From Mycolicibacterium goodii (GTDB taxonomy: Bacteria; Actinomycetota; Actinomycetes; Mycobacteriales; Mycobacteriaceae), in the NCBI RefSeq assembly GCF_001187505.1, contig NZ_CP012150.1, forward strand, positions 496,001 through 560,000: a DNA stretch of 64,000 nt, in the 5' to 3' direction. The notes beneath the pieces are model-generated. The model was not told where the DNA came from. It saw only the letters and a program-made list of their open reading frames with translations, and did not search any database. The translations under genes were made by a program, and so were the position numbers. This document shows, piece by piece, positions 55,072-63,486 of the stretch (position 1 is its first letter; each line of letters opens with the position of its first letter).

Positions 55072-56073
55072 CTAGCCGGTCGAGCCGCGGATTACCAACT
55101 CCGGCTGGAACACCACATGTTCGGGTCGACGATCACCCGGGTCCTCGGCCGCGGAGATCAGCAGATCCACCGCCGTGGTTCCGATCTCGCCCGTGGGCTG
55201 GCGCACCGAGGTCAGCGGCACGACCGCCGAACGCGCGAAGTCGATGTCGTCGTAGCCGACCAGCGCCATGTCCTCGGGCACCCGCAGATCGCCGGAGAAA
55301 CTCAACCCCTGCAGCACACCGATCGCCAGCAGATCGTTGGCGCAGAACACCGCATCGGGCCGGTCCCGCTTGGCGCGTCGGCGCAGTTGGTCACCGGCGG
55401 CGCGCCCGGCCAGCACGCTCGGGGCATCGGTGTCGATGATCTCCAGCGTCGCCCCAGGGGTTTTCGCGACCGCGTCGGCGGCCCCGCGGCGACGGTCCCG
55501 GATCTGGCGCAGCGTGCCAGGGCCACCCACGAACGCGATCCTGCGGCGACCGGTGGCGCACAGATGCTCGACCGCCAGGCAACCGCCCGCCACGTCGTCC
55601 ACGGCCACCGAGTCGAACGGGGTGCCGCCGCCGTCGCGGTCGACGAGCACCACCGGGGTACCCCGCTCACGCAGCGCGACAAGGCGGTTCAGGTCTTCAC
55701 CGACCGGTGACACCAGCAGCCCGTACACGCGCTGTTCGTCGAACGCGTCGACGTAGGCCCGCTCGCGGGTGGCGTCGTCGTCGGAGGTGCCGAGCAGCAC
55801 CGTGAGATTGTGTTCGCTGGCACGACGCTCGGCGGCGCGGGCGATGTCGGTGAAGAACGGGTTGCCGATGTCCAGGACCACCAGGCCGACGCTGCGCGAG
55901 CGGCCCGCCTTGAGCTGGCGCGCGGCGTCGTTGCGCACGAAGCCCAGCTTGTCGATGGCGGCCTGCACCCGCGCCACCGTCGCCGGCGCCACCTTGTCGG
56001 GCGCGTTGAGGACATTGGACACCGTCCCCACCGACACCGACGCCGCGGCAGCGACCTCCCGCATGCTCACCAC
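55072..56073 (-). CDS. LacI-family regulator of the rhamnose operon
   Basis: A 333-residue LacI/PurR-type regulator. The helix-turn-helix is at the N-terminus (MREVAAAASVSVGTVSNVLN), followed by the hinge helix (QLKAGRSRSVGLVV) and a periplasmic-binding-like sugar domain (DIGNPFFTDIARAAE, VLVDRDGGG, FCANDLLAIGVL, ALVGYDDIDFA). The start may be GTG 56073 or 56070, or ATG 56064. It is the last gene of the rha operon, 7 nt after rhaB, and should repress through the palindrome upstream of rhaM, released by L-rhamnose or a derivative. Confidence 0.9.
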   Translation of the reverse strand: MVSMREVAAAASVSVGTVSNVLNAPDKVAPATVARVQAAIDKLGFVRNDAARQLKAGRSRSVGLVVLDIGNPFFTDIARAAERRASEHNLTVLLGTSDDDATRERAYVDAFDEQRVYGLLVSPVGEDLNRLVALRERGTPVVLVDRDGGGTPFDSVAVDDVAGGCLAVEHLCATGRRRIAFVGGPGTLRQIRDRRRGAADAVAKTPGATLEIIDTDAPSVLAGRAAGDQLRRRAKRDRPDAVFCANDLLAIGVLQGLSFSGDLRVPEDMALVGYDDIDFARSAVVPLTSVRQPTGEIGTTAVDLLISAAEDPGDRRPEHVVFQPELVIRGSTG

Positions 56074-56080
56074 GTGAACA

Positions 56081-57526
56081 TCACACCACGGCGGTGGTAC
56101 GGCTGGTCCGGGGTAGGTACCGCCGGACCGGGAACCACTGCGCGACACGCGCGCGCAACGTCGCCAGATCGCCGCCGACGACGTGCTGCGCGCGGGCCGT
56201 CAGCAGCACGTTGCCCAGCGCCGTGGCCTCCACCGGCCCCGCCAGCAACGGCATCCCGATGCGGTCGGCGGTCAGCTGGCACAGCAGCTCGTTGCGCGAT
56301 CCGCCTCCGACCATGTGCACGGCCCGCACGTCCACACCGGACAACTCGGCGGCCGTGCAGACCGCCGACGCGAACGCCGCGGCCAGGCTCTCCAGGATCG
56401 CGCGGACCATCTGCACCGGGCCCGCGGGCGGGGTGTGGTCCCGCTCGTTGTACCAGGCGCTGATCCGCGAGGGCAGGTCCCCCGGCGGCAGGAAGCGCGG
56501 ATCGTCGGTGTCGAACACGATAGGCGGCGCGGGTGCCTGGGCGGCGCGGGCCAGCAGCTCGGAGAGTTCGACGTCGTGGCCGTCGCGCTCGTACTGCCGG
56601 ATGGTCTCGGTGAGCAGCCACAGGCCCATCACGTTGTGCAGGAACCGGATCCGCTGGTCGGCGCCGACCTCGTTGGTGAAGTTCGCCTCCCTGGCCGCGT
56701 CTGTGGCGATGGGTCCGTCGAGCTCCACACCGACCAGCCCCCATGTGCCGCAGGAGATGTAGGCTGCATGCTCGGGGTCCATCGGCACGGCCGCCACGGC
56801 CGATGCGGTGTCGTGGGACGCGACCGACACCACCTCGGTGCTGAACCCGATTTGTCGGGCGACCGTCGGCAGCAGCGGGCCGCGGCGACTGCCCGCCTCC
56901 ACGATGTCCGGGAACAGCGTGTGCGGCAGGCCCAGCCGTGTCATGAGGTCGCGGTCCCACGTGCCGTCGAGCGCGAGCAGCCCGGTGGTCGACGCGTTGG
57001 TGCGTTCCGCGACGCGTTGGCCGGTCAACCAGTAGGTGAGCAGGTCCGGAACCAGCAGCACGGTGTCGGCCAGGTCGAGCAGCCCGTCGGCCCGCTCGGC
57101 CGCAAGCTGATAGACGGTGTTGAACGGCAGGAACTGGATGCCGTTGCGCCGGTAGAGCTCCGACGCGTCGAGGACATCGTGCACCAGCTCGACACCGCGT
57201 TCGGTGCGGGCGTCGCGGTAGTGCATGGGTGATGACAGCAGCCGCCCGTCGCGCAGCAGACCGTAGTCGACGGCCCACGAGTCCACCCCGACACCGACGA
57301 GGTTGTCGCAGTCGCGCCCGGCACGGGTGAGTCCGTCGATCACGTGGCCGTACATCGTCGGGACGTTCCAGCGCAGCTCGTTGCCTGCACCGTTCCACAG
57401 GTTCACTGGGTCGTTGGCAAACCGTGCAACCGTGCGCATGTCGAGGCGGTCACCGTCGATGTCGGCGACCATGACGCGGCCGCTGGTGGCGCCGAGATCG
57501 ACGGCCGCGACCTGGGCGCTCATCAT
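56081..57526 (-). CDS. rhaB: L-rhamnulokinase
   Basis: A 481-residue FGGY-type sugar kinase. The N-terminal phosphate loop VAAVDLGATSGRVMVADID is rhamnulokinase-like, and the VGVDSWAVDYGLL, SHDTASAVAAVP and HMVGGGSRNELLCQLTADR motifs follow. It phosphorylates L-rhamnulose at O1 with ATP. Its place between the aldolase/dehydrogenase and the regulator supports the rhamnulose substrate. Two ATGs (57526, 57523) are possible starts, after GAGGGTCGCG. Confidence 0.93.
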   Translation of the reverse strand: MMSAQVAAVDLGATSGRVMVADIDGDRLDMRTVARFANDPVNLWNGAGNELRWNVPTMYGHVIDGLTRAGRDCDNLVGVGVDSWAVDYGLLRDGRLLSSPMHYRDARTERGVELVHDVLDASELYRRNGIQFLPFNTVYQLAAERADGLLDLADTVLLVPDLLTYWLTGQRVAERTNASTTGLLALDGTWDRDLMTRLGLPHTLFPDIVEAGSRRGPLLPTVARQIGFSTEVVSVASHDTASAVAAVPMDPEHAAYISCGTWGLVGVELDGPIATDAAREANFTNEVGADQRIRFLHNVMGLWLLTETIRQYERDGHDVELSELLARAAQAPAPPIVFDTDDPRFLPPGDLPSRISAWYNERDHTPPAGPVQMVRAILESLAAAFASAVCTAAELSGVDVRAVHMVGGGSRNELLCQLTADRIGMPLLAGPVEATALGNVLLTARAQHVVGGDLATLRARVAQWFPVRRYLPRTSRTTAVV

Positions 57527-57554
57527 CGCGACCCTCGGCTCTTCGCGCAAGCGC

Positions 57555-59600
57555 TCATCGCAGGAAGGCCGCGGCGACTCCCGCGTCCACCGGCACATGC
57601 AGCCCCGTGGTATGCGAGAAGTCCGACGTGCACAGTGCGAACGCGGCATTGGCCACATGCTCGGGCAGGACCTCGCGTTTGAGCAGTGTGCGCTGCGCGT
57701 AGTACTTGCCGAGCTCTTCTTCCGGAACCCCGTACACCGCGGCACGTTTGGCGCCCCAGCCGCCTGCGAAGATGCCCGAGCCGCGCACCACGCCGTCGGG
57801 GTTGATCCCGTTGACCTTGATGCCGTGCTCGCCGAGTTCGGCCGCCAGCAAACGAACCTGGTGCGCCTGATCGGCTTTGGTCGCCGAGTACGCGATGTTG
57901 TTGGGCCCGGCGAACACCGAGTTCTTCGACGAGATGTAGATGATGTCGCCGCCGAGTTTCTGGTCGATGAGGGCACGCGCCGCGGCCTTCGACACCAAAA
58001 ACGACCCGCGGGCCATCACGTTGTGCTGCAGGTCCCAATCTTCGGCGGTGGTGTCCAGCAACGACTTCGACAGGGACAGGCCGGCGTTGTTCACCACGAT
58101 GTCGATACCGCCGAAGGCCAGCACGGTCGCGTCGACCGCGGCCTGCACGGCGGCCTCGTCGGTCACGTCGGCGGCGATCCCCACCGCCACATCGGTATTG
58201 CCGATCTCTGCTGCCGCGGCCTCGGCCTTGGCGCCGTCCAGGTCGGCGATCACCACGCAGGCCCCCTCGGCGGCCAGGCGTGTCGCAATGGCCTTGCCGA
58301 TCCCGGAGGCCGCTCCGGTGACCAGCGCGATCCGCGTGGCCAGCGGCTTGGGTTTCGGCATGCGCTGCAGCTTGGCCTCTTCGAGCGCCCAGTACTCGAT
58401 GCGGAACTTCTCGGACTCGTCGATGGGGGCGTAGCGCGAGATGGCCTCAGCGCCGCTCATGACGTTGATGGCGTTGAGGTAGAACTCGCCTGCCACGCGG
58501 GCGGTCTGCTTGTCCTTGCCGTAGCTGAACATGCCAACGCCGGGGATCAGCACGATGGCCGGGTCCGCACCGCGGATCGCGGGGCTGTCGGCGGTGGCGT
58601 GCCGGTCGTAGTACGCCTGGTAGTCCACCCGGTAGGCCTGGTGCAGTTCGGCCAGCCGCGTCCTGCACTCGTCGATGGTGGCGTCGGCGGGCAGGTCCAG
58701 CACGAGCGGTTTGACCTTGGTGCGCAGGAAGTGGTCGGGGCAGCTGGTGCCCAGCGCGGCGAGGCGGGGATGCTCGGCGGCGGCGAGGAATTCGAGCACG
58801 CGCGGATCGTCGGTGAAATGGCCGACCTGCGGTTTGTCGGTCGAGACCAGACCACGGATGAACGGTGCGAGCTGCGCGGCCTTGGCCCGTCGGGCGTCTT
58901 CGGGCAGTGCGCCGTATCCGGGCACGGGCGCGCCGAACGGTTCGGGGCGGCCGTTTTCGGCGATGTAGCGTTCGGCGGTCTCGATGATCTCCAGTGAATG
59001 CGCTTCGGCCTCGGTCGAAGTCGAGCCCCAGGCGGTGATGCCGTGGCCGCCGAGGATGGTGCCGATCGCCTGCGGGTTGCGGCGCTTGATCTCGGCGATG
59101 TCCAGGCCGAGCTGGAAACCGGGGCGCCGCCACGGCACCCACACCACCCGGTCGCCGAAGATCTGCTTGGTCAGCGCCTCGCCGTCGGCCGCGGTCGCCA
59201 GCGCGATACCCGAGTCGGGGTGCAGGTGGTCGACGTGAGCGGCGTCGACGAGGCCGTGCATGGCGGTGTCGATCGACGGGGCCGCGCCGCCGCGGCCGTG
59301 CAGGCAGTAGTCGAACGCGGCGACCATCTCGTCTTCCCGCTCGATGCCGGGGTACACCTCGACCAGCGCGCGCATGCGGTCCAGTCGCAGTACCGCGAGG
59401 CCGTTCTCGGTGAGCGTGCCGAGGTCGCCGCCGGATCCCTTGACCCACAACAATTCGACGGGCTGCCCGGTGACCGGGTCGATGTCGGTGCCTTTGGCCG
59501 ACGTGTTGCCGCCTGCGTAGTTGGTGTTCTTCGGATCCGAGCCCAACCGGTTGGACCGGCTGATCAGCTCTGCGACCGTGTCCTTGGCGTTCATGTTCAT
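57555..59600 (-). CDS. rhaEW: Bifunctional rhamnulose-1-phosphate aldolase / short-chain dehydrogenase
   Basis: A 681-residue fusion protein. Residues 1 to about 410 are a class II aldolase with zinc histidines in HVDHLHPD (H122, H125, H127). Residues about 421-681 are an SDR with TGAASGIG (428-435), NNAG (504-507) and Y571-x-x-x-K575. The aldolase splits L-rhamnulose-1-phosphate to dihydroxyacetone phosphate and L-lactaldehyde; the SDR part should oxidise L-lactaldehyde to L-lactate. ATG at 59600 (MNMNAKDTV) follows GTGGGGAGC and overlaps rhaI by 4 nt. Confidence 0.92.
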   Translation of the reverse strand: MNMNAKDTVAELISRSNRLGSDPKNTNYAGGNTSAKGTDIDPVTGQPVELLWVKGSGGDLGTLTENGLAVLRLDRMRALVEVYPGIEREDEMVAAFDYCLHGRGGAAPSIDTAMHGLVDAAHVDHLHPDSGIALATAADGEALTKQIFGDRVVWVPWRRPGFQLGLDIAEIKRRNPQAIGTILGGHGITAWGSTSTEAEAHSLEIIETAERYIAENGRPEPFGAPVPGYGALPEDARRAKAAQLAPFIRGLVSTDKPQVGHFTDDPRVLEFLAAAEHPRLAALGTSCPDHFLRTKVKPLVLDLPADATIDECRTRLAELHQAYRVDYQAYYDRHATADSPAIRGADPAIVLIPGVGMFSYGKDKQTARVAGEFYLNAINVMSGAEAISRYAPIDESEKFRIEYWALEEAKLQRMPKPKPLATRIALVTGAASGIGKAIATRLAAEGACVVIADLDGAKAEAAAAEIGNTDVAVGIAADVTDEAAVQAAVDATVLAFGGIDIVVNNAGLSLSKSLLDTTAEDWDLQHNVMARGSFLVSKAAARALIDQKLGGDIIYISSKNSVFAGPNNIAYSATKADQAHQVRLLAAELGEHGIKVNGINPDGVVRGSGIFAGGWGAKRAAVYGVPEEELGKYYAQRTLLKREVLPEHVANAAFALCTSDFSHTTGLHVPVDAGVAAAFLR

Positions 59601-60760
59601 GCTCCCCACGACGACTGCGTGCCGCCGACTCGTTCTGCGTTGATCTGGTCCTGGTATCCCGACGCGGCGAAGGCGGCCATCGGATCGCCGGGCAACCCGC
59701 GGTCGACGCGCCATTTCGCCAGGGCGGGACGCACATCGGTGTAGAACGCGTCCATGACGATCGCGTTGGCGCCGAGGACGTCACCGTTGTGCTGGGCCTC
59801 GGCGAGCGCCTCGGTGTCGACGAGCAGTGCGCGCGCGGTCATCTCGGCCACGTTGAGCACCGACCGGATCTGCCCGGGGATCTTGGCTTCCACGTTGTGG
59901 CACTGATCGAGCATCAGGGCGACACCCGACGACGGGTCGAGCCCACCGCCACGCACCACCTCGAACATGATGCGGAACAGCTGGAACGGGTCGGCGGCAC
60001 CGACGATCAGGTCGTCATCGGCGTAGAACCGCGAGTTGAAGTCGAACGATCCCAGCTTCCCCAGCCGCAGCAGCTGCGCGACGATGAACTCGATGTTGGT
60101 GCCTGGCGCGTGGTGCCCGGTGTCCAGGCACACCACGGCACGTTCGCCGAGCGCGCTGACCTGGGCGTAGGCGGTCCCCCAGTCGGGCACGTCGGTCATG
60201 TACATGGCGGGCTCGAAGAACTTGTATTCCAGTACCATTCGCTGATCCGCCCCGATGTGCTGGTAGATCGTCGCCAGCGATTCTGCCAGCCGGTCCTGGC
60301 GGCCGCGAATGTCGCCCTGGCCCGGGTAGTTGGTGCCGTCGGCCAGCCAGATCTTCAGGTCACGCGACCCGGTCTGGTTCATGATCTCGATGCACGCCAG
60401 GTGGTGATCGATGGCCTTCTGCCGCACGGCCTTGTCGGTGTGGGTGAGGCTGCCGAACTTGTAGTCGTCGTCCTGGAAGGTGTTGGAGTTGATGGTGCCC
60501 AGTTCGACGCCGTGCTCACGGGCGTAGGCACCCAGCGCGGCGTAGTCGTCGACGGTGTCCCAGGGGATGTGCAGCGCGACCCGCGGCGCGAGGCCGGTCA
60601 TGCGGTGCACGGTGGCCGCGTCGGCGATCTTCTCCTCGACGGTGCGCGGCGTGCCGGGGGTGCCGAACACCTTGAACCGGGTTCCGGAGTTCCCGAACGC
60701 CCAGGACGGCAGTTCGATCGCGAGGTGGTCGAGGGCCGGGTGAACGGTGACCATGCTCAT
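59597..60760 (-). CDS. rhaI: L-rhamnose isomerase
   Basis: A 387-residue TIM-barrel sugar isomerase of the RhaI type found in Rhizobium, Pseudomonas and actinobacteria. Metal-ligand segments are MVLEYKFFEPA, VCLDTGHHAPG, FDFNSRFYADDD and LMLDQCHNVEAK. It converts L-rhamnose to L-rhamnulose. The second Met (60754) is an alternative start. It overlaps the MFS gene by 4 nt and rhaEW by 4 nt. Confidence 0.92.
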   Translation of the reverse strand: MSMVTVHPALDHLAIELPSWAFGNSGTRFKVFGTPGTPRTVEEKIADAATVHRMTGLAPRVALHIPWDTVDDYAALGAYAREHGVELGTINSNTFQDDDYKFGSLTHTDKAVRQKAIDHHLACIEIMNQTGSRDLKIWLADGTNYPGQGDIRGRQDRLAESLATIYQHIGADQRMVLEYKFFEPAMYMTDVPDWGTAYAQVSALGERAVVCLDTGHHAPGTNIEFIVAQLLRLGKLGSFDFNSRFYADDDLIVGAADPFQLFRIMFEVVRGGGLDPSSGVALMLDQCHNVEAKIPGQIRSVLNVAEMTARALLVDTEALAEAQHNGDVLGANAIVMDAFYTDVRPALAKWRVDRGLPGDPMAAFAASGYQDQINAERVGGTQSSWGA

Positions 60761-62085
60761 GCCGGGGTCCTTTCCTTGTTCTCGGGGTTCTCGGGCTCTG
60801 GGCTCACGGGGGCGCCGTAGCGCTCCACCTCGATCTCCCGCAGCGTCTTGCCGCGCGTGGCCGGCGCGCCGAACGCGCCGATCAGCATCGCGATGGTCAG
60901 CAGCACGACCAGCAGCACGCCCACCGCGGTGAGCCCCGTGACGGCCAGCAGCGTCGGGAAGAAGTAGCTGAGCACGCCCGTCATGGTGCGCACGACGAAG
61001 AACATCACGCCCTGCGCGCTGGCGCGGTACGGCGTCGCGAACAACTCACTGGCCCACAGGCTGTAGAAGGCCTGCGCGCCGATACCGGCCGAGACGCCCC
61101 ACAGCACCGCGAAGGCGAGCATGGTCGGCACGCCGCCGTCGGTGAACGCCACCAGCACGATCCAGCCGACGATGCCCAGCGCGGCACCACCGACATAGAG
61201 CAGTCGCTGCGACATCCGGTCGGCGTAGCGCATGAACCCGAAGTAGGTGGCCGCGACCGTGCACCCCCACACCAGCACCTGCAGCAGGTTCTGGGCGACC
61301 GGGCTGTGCAGACCCGCGGTGTCGTACACCCGCGGCATGAAGATGCCCGCCTGCCCGGCCACGGTGTTCCAGAACAGATAGATGCCGCCGAGGAACAGCA
61401 GTGCGGTGATGTTGACGCGCTTGGAGAACAGCCCGCGCAGACCGCGCAGGCCGACCGCGTTGGTGACCTCCCGCGATTCGGTCTTGGCCTCGTCGGTCCA
61501 GATCTGCGATTCCGCGAGGCCCTGGCGCACCCACCACACCACGCCGGCGACGACGAACAGGTGGACGAAGATCAGCCGCGAGCCCATCAGGCCGAGCGGT
61601 GCGAGCGCGGCCGCCAGGGCGAACCCGATCAGCGGGCCGACCGACCACGCCAACTGCGCGGTGCCGACGTGTTTGGCGCGGTCCACCGACGGCGCCTGTT
61701 CGGCGATGTAGGTCCAGGACGCGGGCACACCGGCGCCCACGGCGATACCGGTGATGATGAACGCCGCCAGCAGCATGGTGTAGTTGACCGCGCAGGCCGC
61801 GAGCAGCACGCCGGCCATGTACACCAATAGGTCGTAGGTGTAGATGGCCTTGCGGCCGAACCGGTCGCACAACGGCCCACCCAGGATGGCGCCGATCGCG
61901 GCGCCGAACGCATTGGCACTCAGCGCCGCGAGCAGACCGACCGCGAAGTTGCTGATGCCGAACGCCGCCTGCCAGAACCCGAGGCTGGTGGCGATGGCGA
62001 TGATCGATCCGGCCTCGATGTAGTTGGACATCGCGACCGCGATGGTTGCCCGCCACCCGGTGGTGGACCGCGCTCCGAGCTTCAT
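60757..62085 (-). CDS. MFS sugar transporter (probable rhamnose uptake)
   Basis: A 442-residue major-facilitator protein with about 12 membrane helices. Sugar-porter features include GGPLCDRFGRKAIYTYDLL after helix 2 and an equivalent loop after helix 8 (RYADRMSQRLLYVGG). The position at the head of the rha operon, just after rhaM, points to L-rhamnose/proton symport. The C-terminus is a short cytosolic tail ending EPENPENKERTPA. It overlaps rhaI by 4 nt. Confidence 0.88.
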   Translation of the reverse strand: MKLGARSTTGWRATIAVAMSNYIEAGSIIAIATSLGFWQAAFGISNFAVGLLAALSANAFGAAIGAILGGPLCDRFGRKAIYTYDLLVYMAGVLLAACAVNYTMLLAAFIITGIAVGAGVPASWTYIAEQAPSVDRAKHVGTAQLAWSVGPLIGFALAAALAPLGLMGSRLIFVHLFVVAGVVWWVRQGLAESQIWTDEAKTESREVTNAVGLRGLRGLFSKRVNITALLFLGGIYLFWNTVAGQAGIFMPRVYDTAGLHSPVAQNLLQVLVWGCTVAATYFGFMRYADRMSQRLLYVGGAALGIVGWIVLVAFTDGGVPTMLAFAVLWGVSAGIGAQAFYSLWASELFATPYRASAQGVMFFVVRTMTGVLSYFFPTLLAVTGLTAVGVLLVVLLTIAMLIGAFGAPATRGKTLREIEVERYGAPVSPEPENPENKERTPA

Positions 62086-62130
62086 GGGTTTCCTCGATTC
62101 AAGGGCTCTGGGTGTGGGTGGGGGTATGGG

Positions 62131-62478
62131 TCATGCCAGGTGGAAGTACTCGAACAAGGGTTTCATCTGCTCGTCGGGGTTGGCCCCGTCGTCGCTCAGG
62201 AAGAACTCGGCCATGGTGGCCTGCCACCGGGTGTTGACGTCGGTCTCGGCCATGCGCTTCTGTGCCGAGGCGAAGTCGTCGGTCTCCAGGTAGCCGACCA
62301 CCAGTCCGTCGCTCTCGCGGACGAACAACGAGTAGTTGTGCCACCCGGCCTCCGACAGCGCGTCGAGCATCTCAGGCCAGACCTGTTCGTGAGCCGTCAG
62401 GTACTCATCCATCCGCTCGGGCCTGAGTTGGAGGACAAAGCAGACGCGTTGCATCGTGGGTGCGGCTGAAGCAGTCAA
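62131..62478 (-). CDS. rhaM: L-rhamnose mutarotase
   Basis: A 115-residue RhaM protein, which interconverts the anomers of L-rhamnose. Family features are MQRVCFVLQLRPERMDEYL, the HNYSLFVRES strand with catalytic His, and NTRWQATMAEFF. The apparent start is TTG at 62478, with GGAGCG before it; ATG at 62454 (MQRVCFV), where most RhaM proteins start, is the alternative. First gene of the rha operon, directly downstream of the LacI-type palindrome. Confidence 0.9.
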   Translation of the reverse strand: MTASAAPTMQRVCFVLQLRPERMDEYLTAHEQVWPEMLDALSEAGWHNYSLFVRESDGLVVGYLETDDFASAQKRMAETDVNTRWQATMAEFFLSDDGANPDEQMKPLFEYFHLA

Positions 62479-62489
62479 GTTCGCTCCGT

Positions 62490-62505
62490 ATTGAAACGTT
62501 TCAAT
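62490..62505 (-). promoter_or_regulatory. LacI-family operator of the rha operon
   Basis: ATTGAAACGTTTCAAT is a perfect 16-nt palindrome with a central CG, the classic LacI/CcpA-family site. It ends 12 nt upstream of the rhaM start and probably overlaps the promoter or first transcribed bases. Confidence 0.8.
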
Positions 62506-62735
62506 TCGTGATGGCGGTCACGGTAGACCACGCCACGAAGCGCCGTCAAGAGGCCTCACCAGCGTCGTTGGCGCCATCGGACCCTACCGGCGAGTACGTC
62601 CGGAGTTCTCGGCGGGGTTCTTAGCAAAGTCTCAATGCTGGCACCCCGCCGCCTTAGATTGCGCACTTAGCGTTGTGCTCAAGGTTGAAGCGAAGAAGCC
62701 CAACCGCCAGCTCGAAGAACGACGGGAGGCTGATC

Positions 62736-63185
62736 ATGACTATCACGAGCAACACCCCGGCTTCGGACAATCATTTTCGGTATGGCAATCCTGCAGTGGT
62801 CTGCGACGGCGCGTCGATGCGCGCACATCACCGGCAACTGGCGACCGTGGTGACGGTCAAGGGTGTCATCGGCAGTGAAAATCTGGACCAGATCTCGGCC
62901 TACGTCCGCCGCCTCGTCATTCCGGAGAAGTCCATCGTGCTCGATCTGAGCGGCGTGAACAGCTTTGCCTCGCAAGCCGTTTCGCTGTTCTACGACATCG
63001 ACGCGCGCTGCAGCGACCTGGGTGTGGACTGGGCGGTCGTCGCCGGTGCAGCCGTGACCGCCGAACTCCATGAAGAGGACGCCGGCGTGCCGCTCACGGC
63101 ATCGGTGCCCGACGCTCTGCATCACTTCGCCGAAGGCACCATGGCCCGCCGGCGTCTCCTCCCCCTGCTCGTCAAGAGCGCCTGA
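62736..63185 (+). CDS. STAS-domain protein (anti-sigma factor antagonist-like)
   Basis: A 149-residue protein with one STAS domain (about residues 30-125): VVTVKGVIGSENLDQISAYV, then VLDLSGVNSFASQAVSLFYDIDARC. In the usual DLSG...DSSG site, the phosphorylatable Ser position is kept but the preceding Asp and following residues are changed (FASQAV). It may act on a sigma factor pathway, perhaps SigF or SigB, as other mycobacterial STAS proteins do. ATG at 62736 follows GGGAGG. The 26-residue ORF follows 19 nt downstream. Confidence 0.85.
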   Translation: MTITSNTPASDNHFRYGNPAVVCDGASMRAHHRQLATVVTVKGVIGSENLDQISAYVRRLVIPEKSIVLDLSGVNSFASQAVSLFYDIDARCSDLGVDWAVVAGAAVTAELHEEDAGVPLTASVPDALHHFAEGTMARRRLLPLLVKSA

Positions 63186-63204
63186 CCAGAAAGGCCAACC
63201 CGCC

Positions 63205-63285
63205 ATGCTGATCGACATCCGTTGGCTGAGCGTCCTGCTGCACCGTCGGCACCGTCTCTCCCAGCTGCAGTTGACCGCACGCTGA
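63205..63285 (+). CDS. 26-residue small ORF, unknown function
   Basis: ATG at 63205, stop at 63285. The peptide MLIDIRWLSVLLHRRHRLSQ continues with LQLTAR: a hydrophobic front and a strongly basic middle (HRRHR). AGAAAGG lies 10-16 nt upstream as a ribosome site. It is 19 nt after the STAS gene and 41 nt before a strong terminator hairpin, so it would be the last cistron of the STAS transcript. Could be a small protein or chance; no known leader peptide pattern fits. Confidence 0.5.
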   Translation: MLIDIRWLSVLLHRRHRLSQLQLTAR

Positions 63286-63326
63286 TCCCCACGTCGCCGG
63301 TCCTCCCGGCAACGTGAAGGCAACAG

Positions 63327-63361
63327 AAAGGGCTGTCGGACTCCACGTCCGGCAGCCCTTT
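63327..63361 (+). terminator. Strong intrinsic terminator
   Basis: Arms AAAGGGCTGTCGGAC (63327-63341) and GTCCGGCAGCCCTTT (63347-63361) pair over 15 bp with one G-U, around a 5-nt loop, ending in a short T-run. It ends the STAS/small-ORF transcript. Confidence 0.85.
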
Positions 63362-63394
63362 CGCATGCCCGGCGGCATCCCCTCTCCCCCCTTG

Positions 63395-63457
63395 CGCCGA
63401 AACGTCGTTCCAGCAGGGAAAGGGCGGAAAGAAGCCTGCTGGAATGACGTTTCGGCG
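63395..63457. repeat. Long inverted repeat (23-bp arms, one mismatch)
   Basis: Arms at 63395-63417 and 63435-63457 pair over 23 bp with a single G-T mismatch around a 17-nt loop. The ends are CGCCGA/TCGGCG, like the repeat at 25248-25309. It lies between the terminator and the leaderless gene at 63487. Confidence 0.8.
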
Positions 63458-63466
63458 AGGGCAGGA

Positions 63467-63483
63467 GGACTTAGACTAAGTCC
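63467..63483. promoter_or_regulatory. Perfect palindrome over the -10 of a leaderless gene
   Basis: GGACTTAG-A-CTAAGTCC is an 8-bp perfect inverted repeat with a 1-nt centre. It contains the -10 element TAGACT (63472-63477), which ends 9 nt before the GTG start at 63487. A repressor binding here would block the promoter. Confidence 0.6.
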
Positions 63484-63486
63484 ACT

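Noticed and set aside
62137..62344. Separate small genes in alternative frames of rhaM
   Set aside because: RhaM family motifs explain the region; other frames lack start context.
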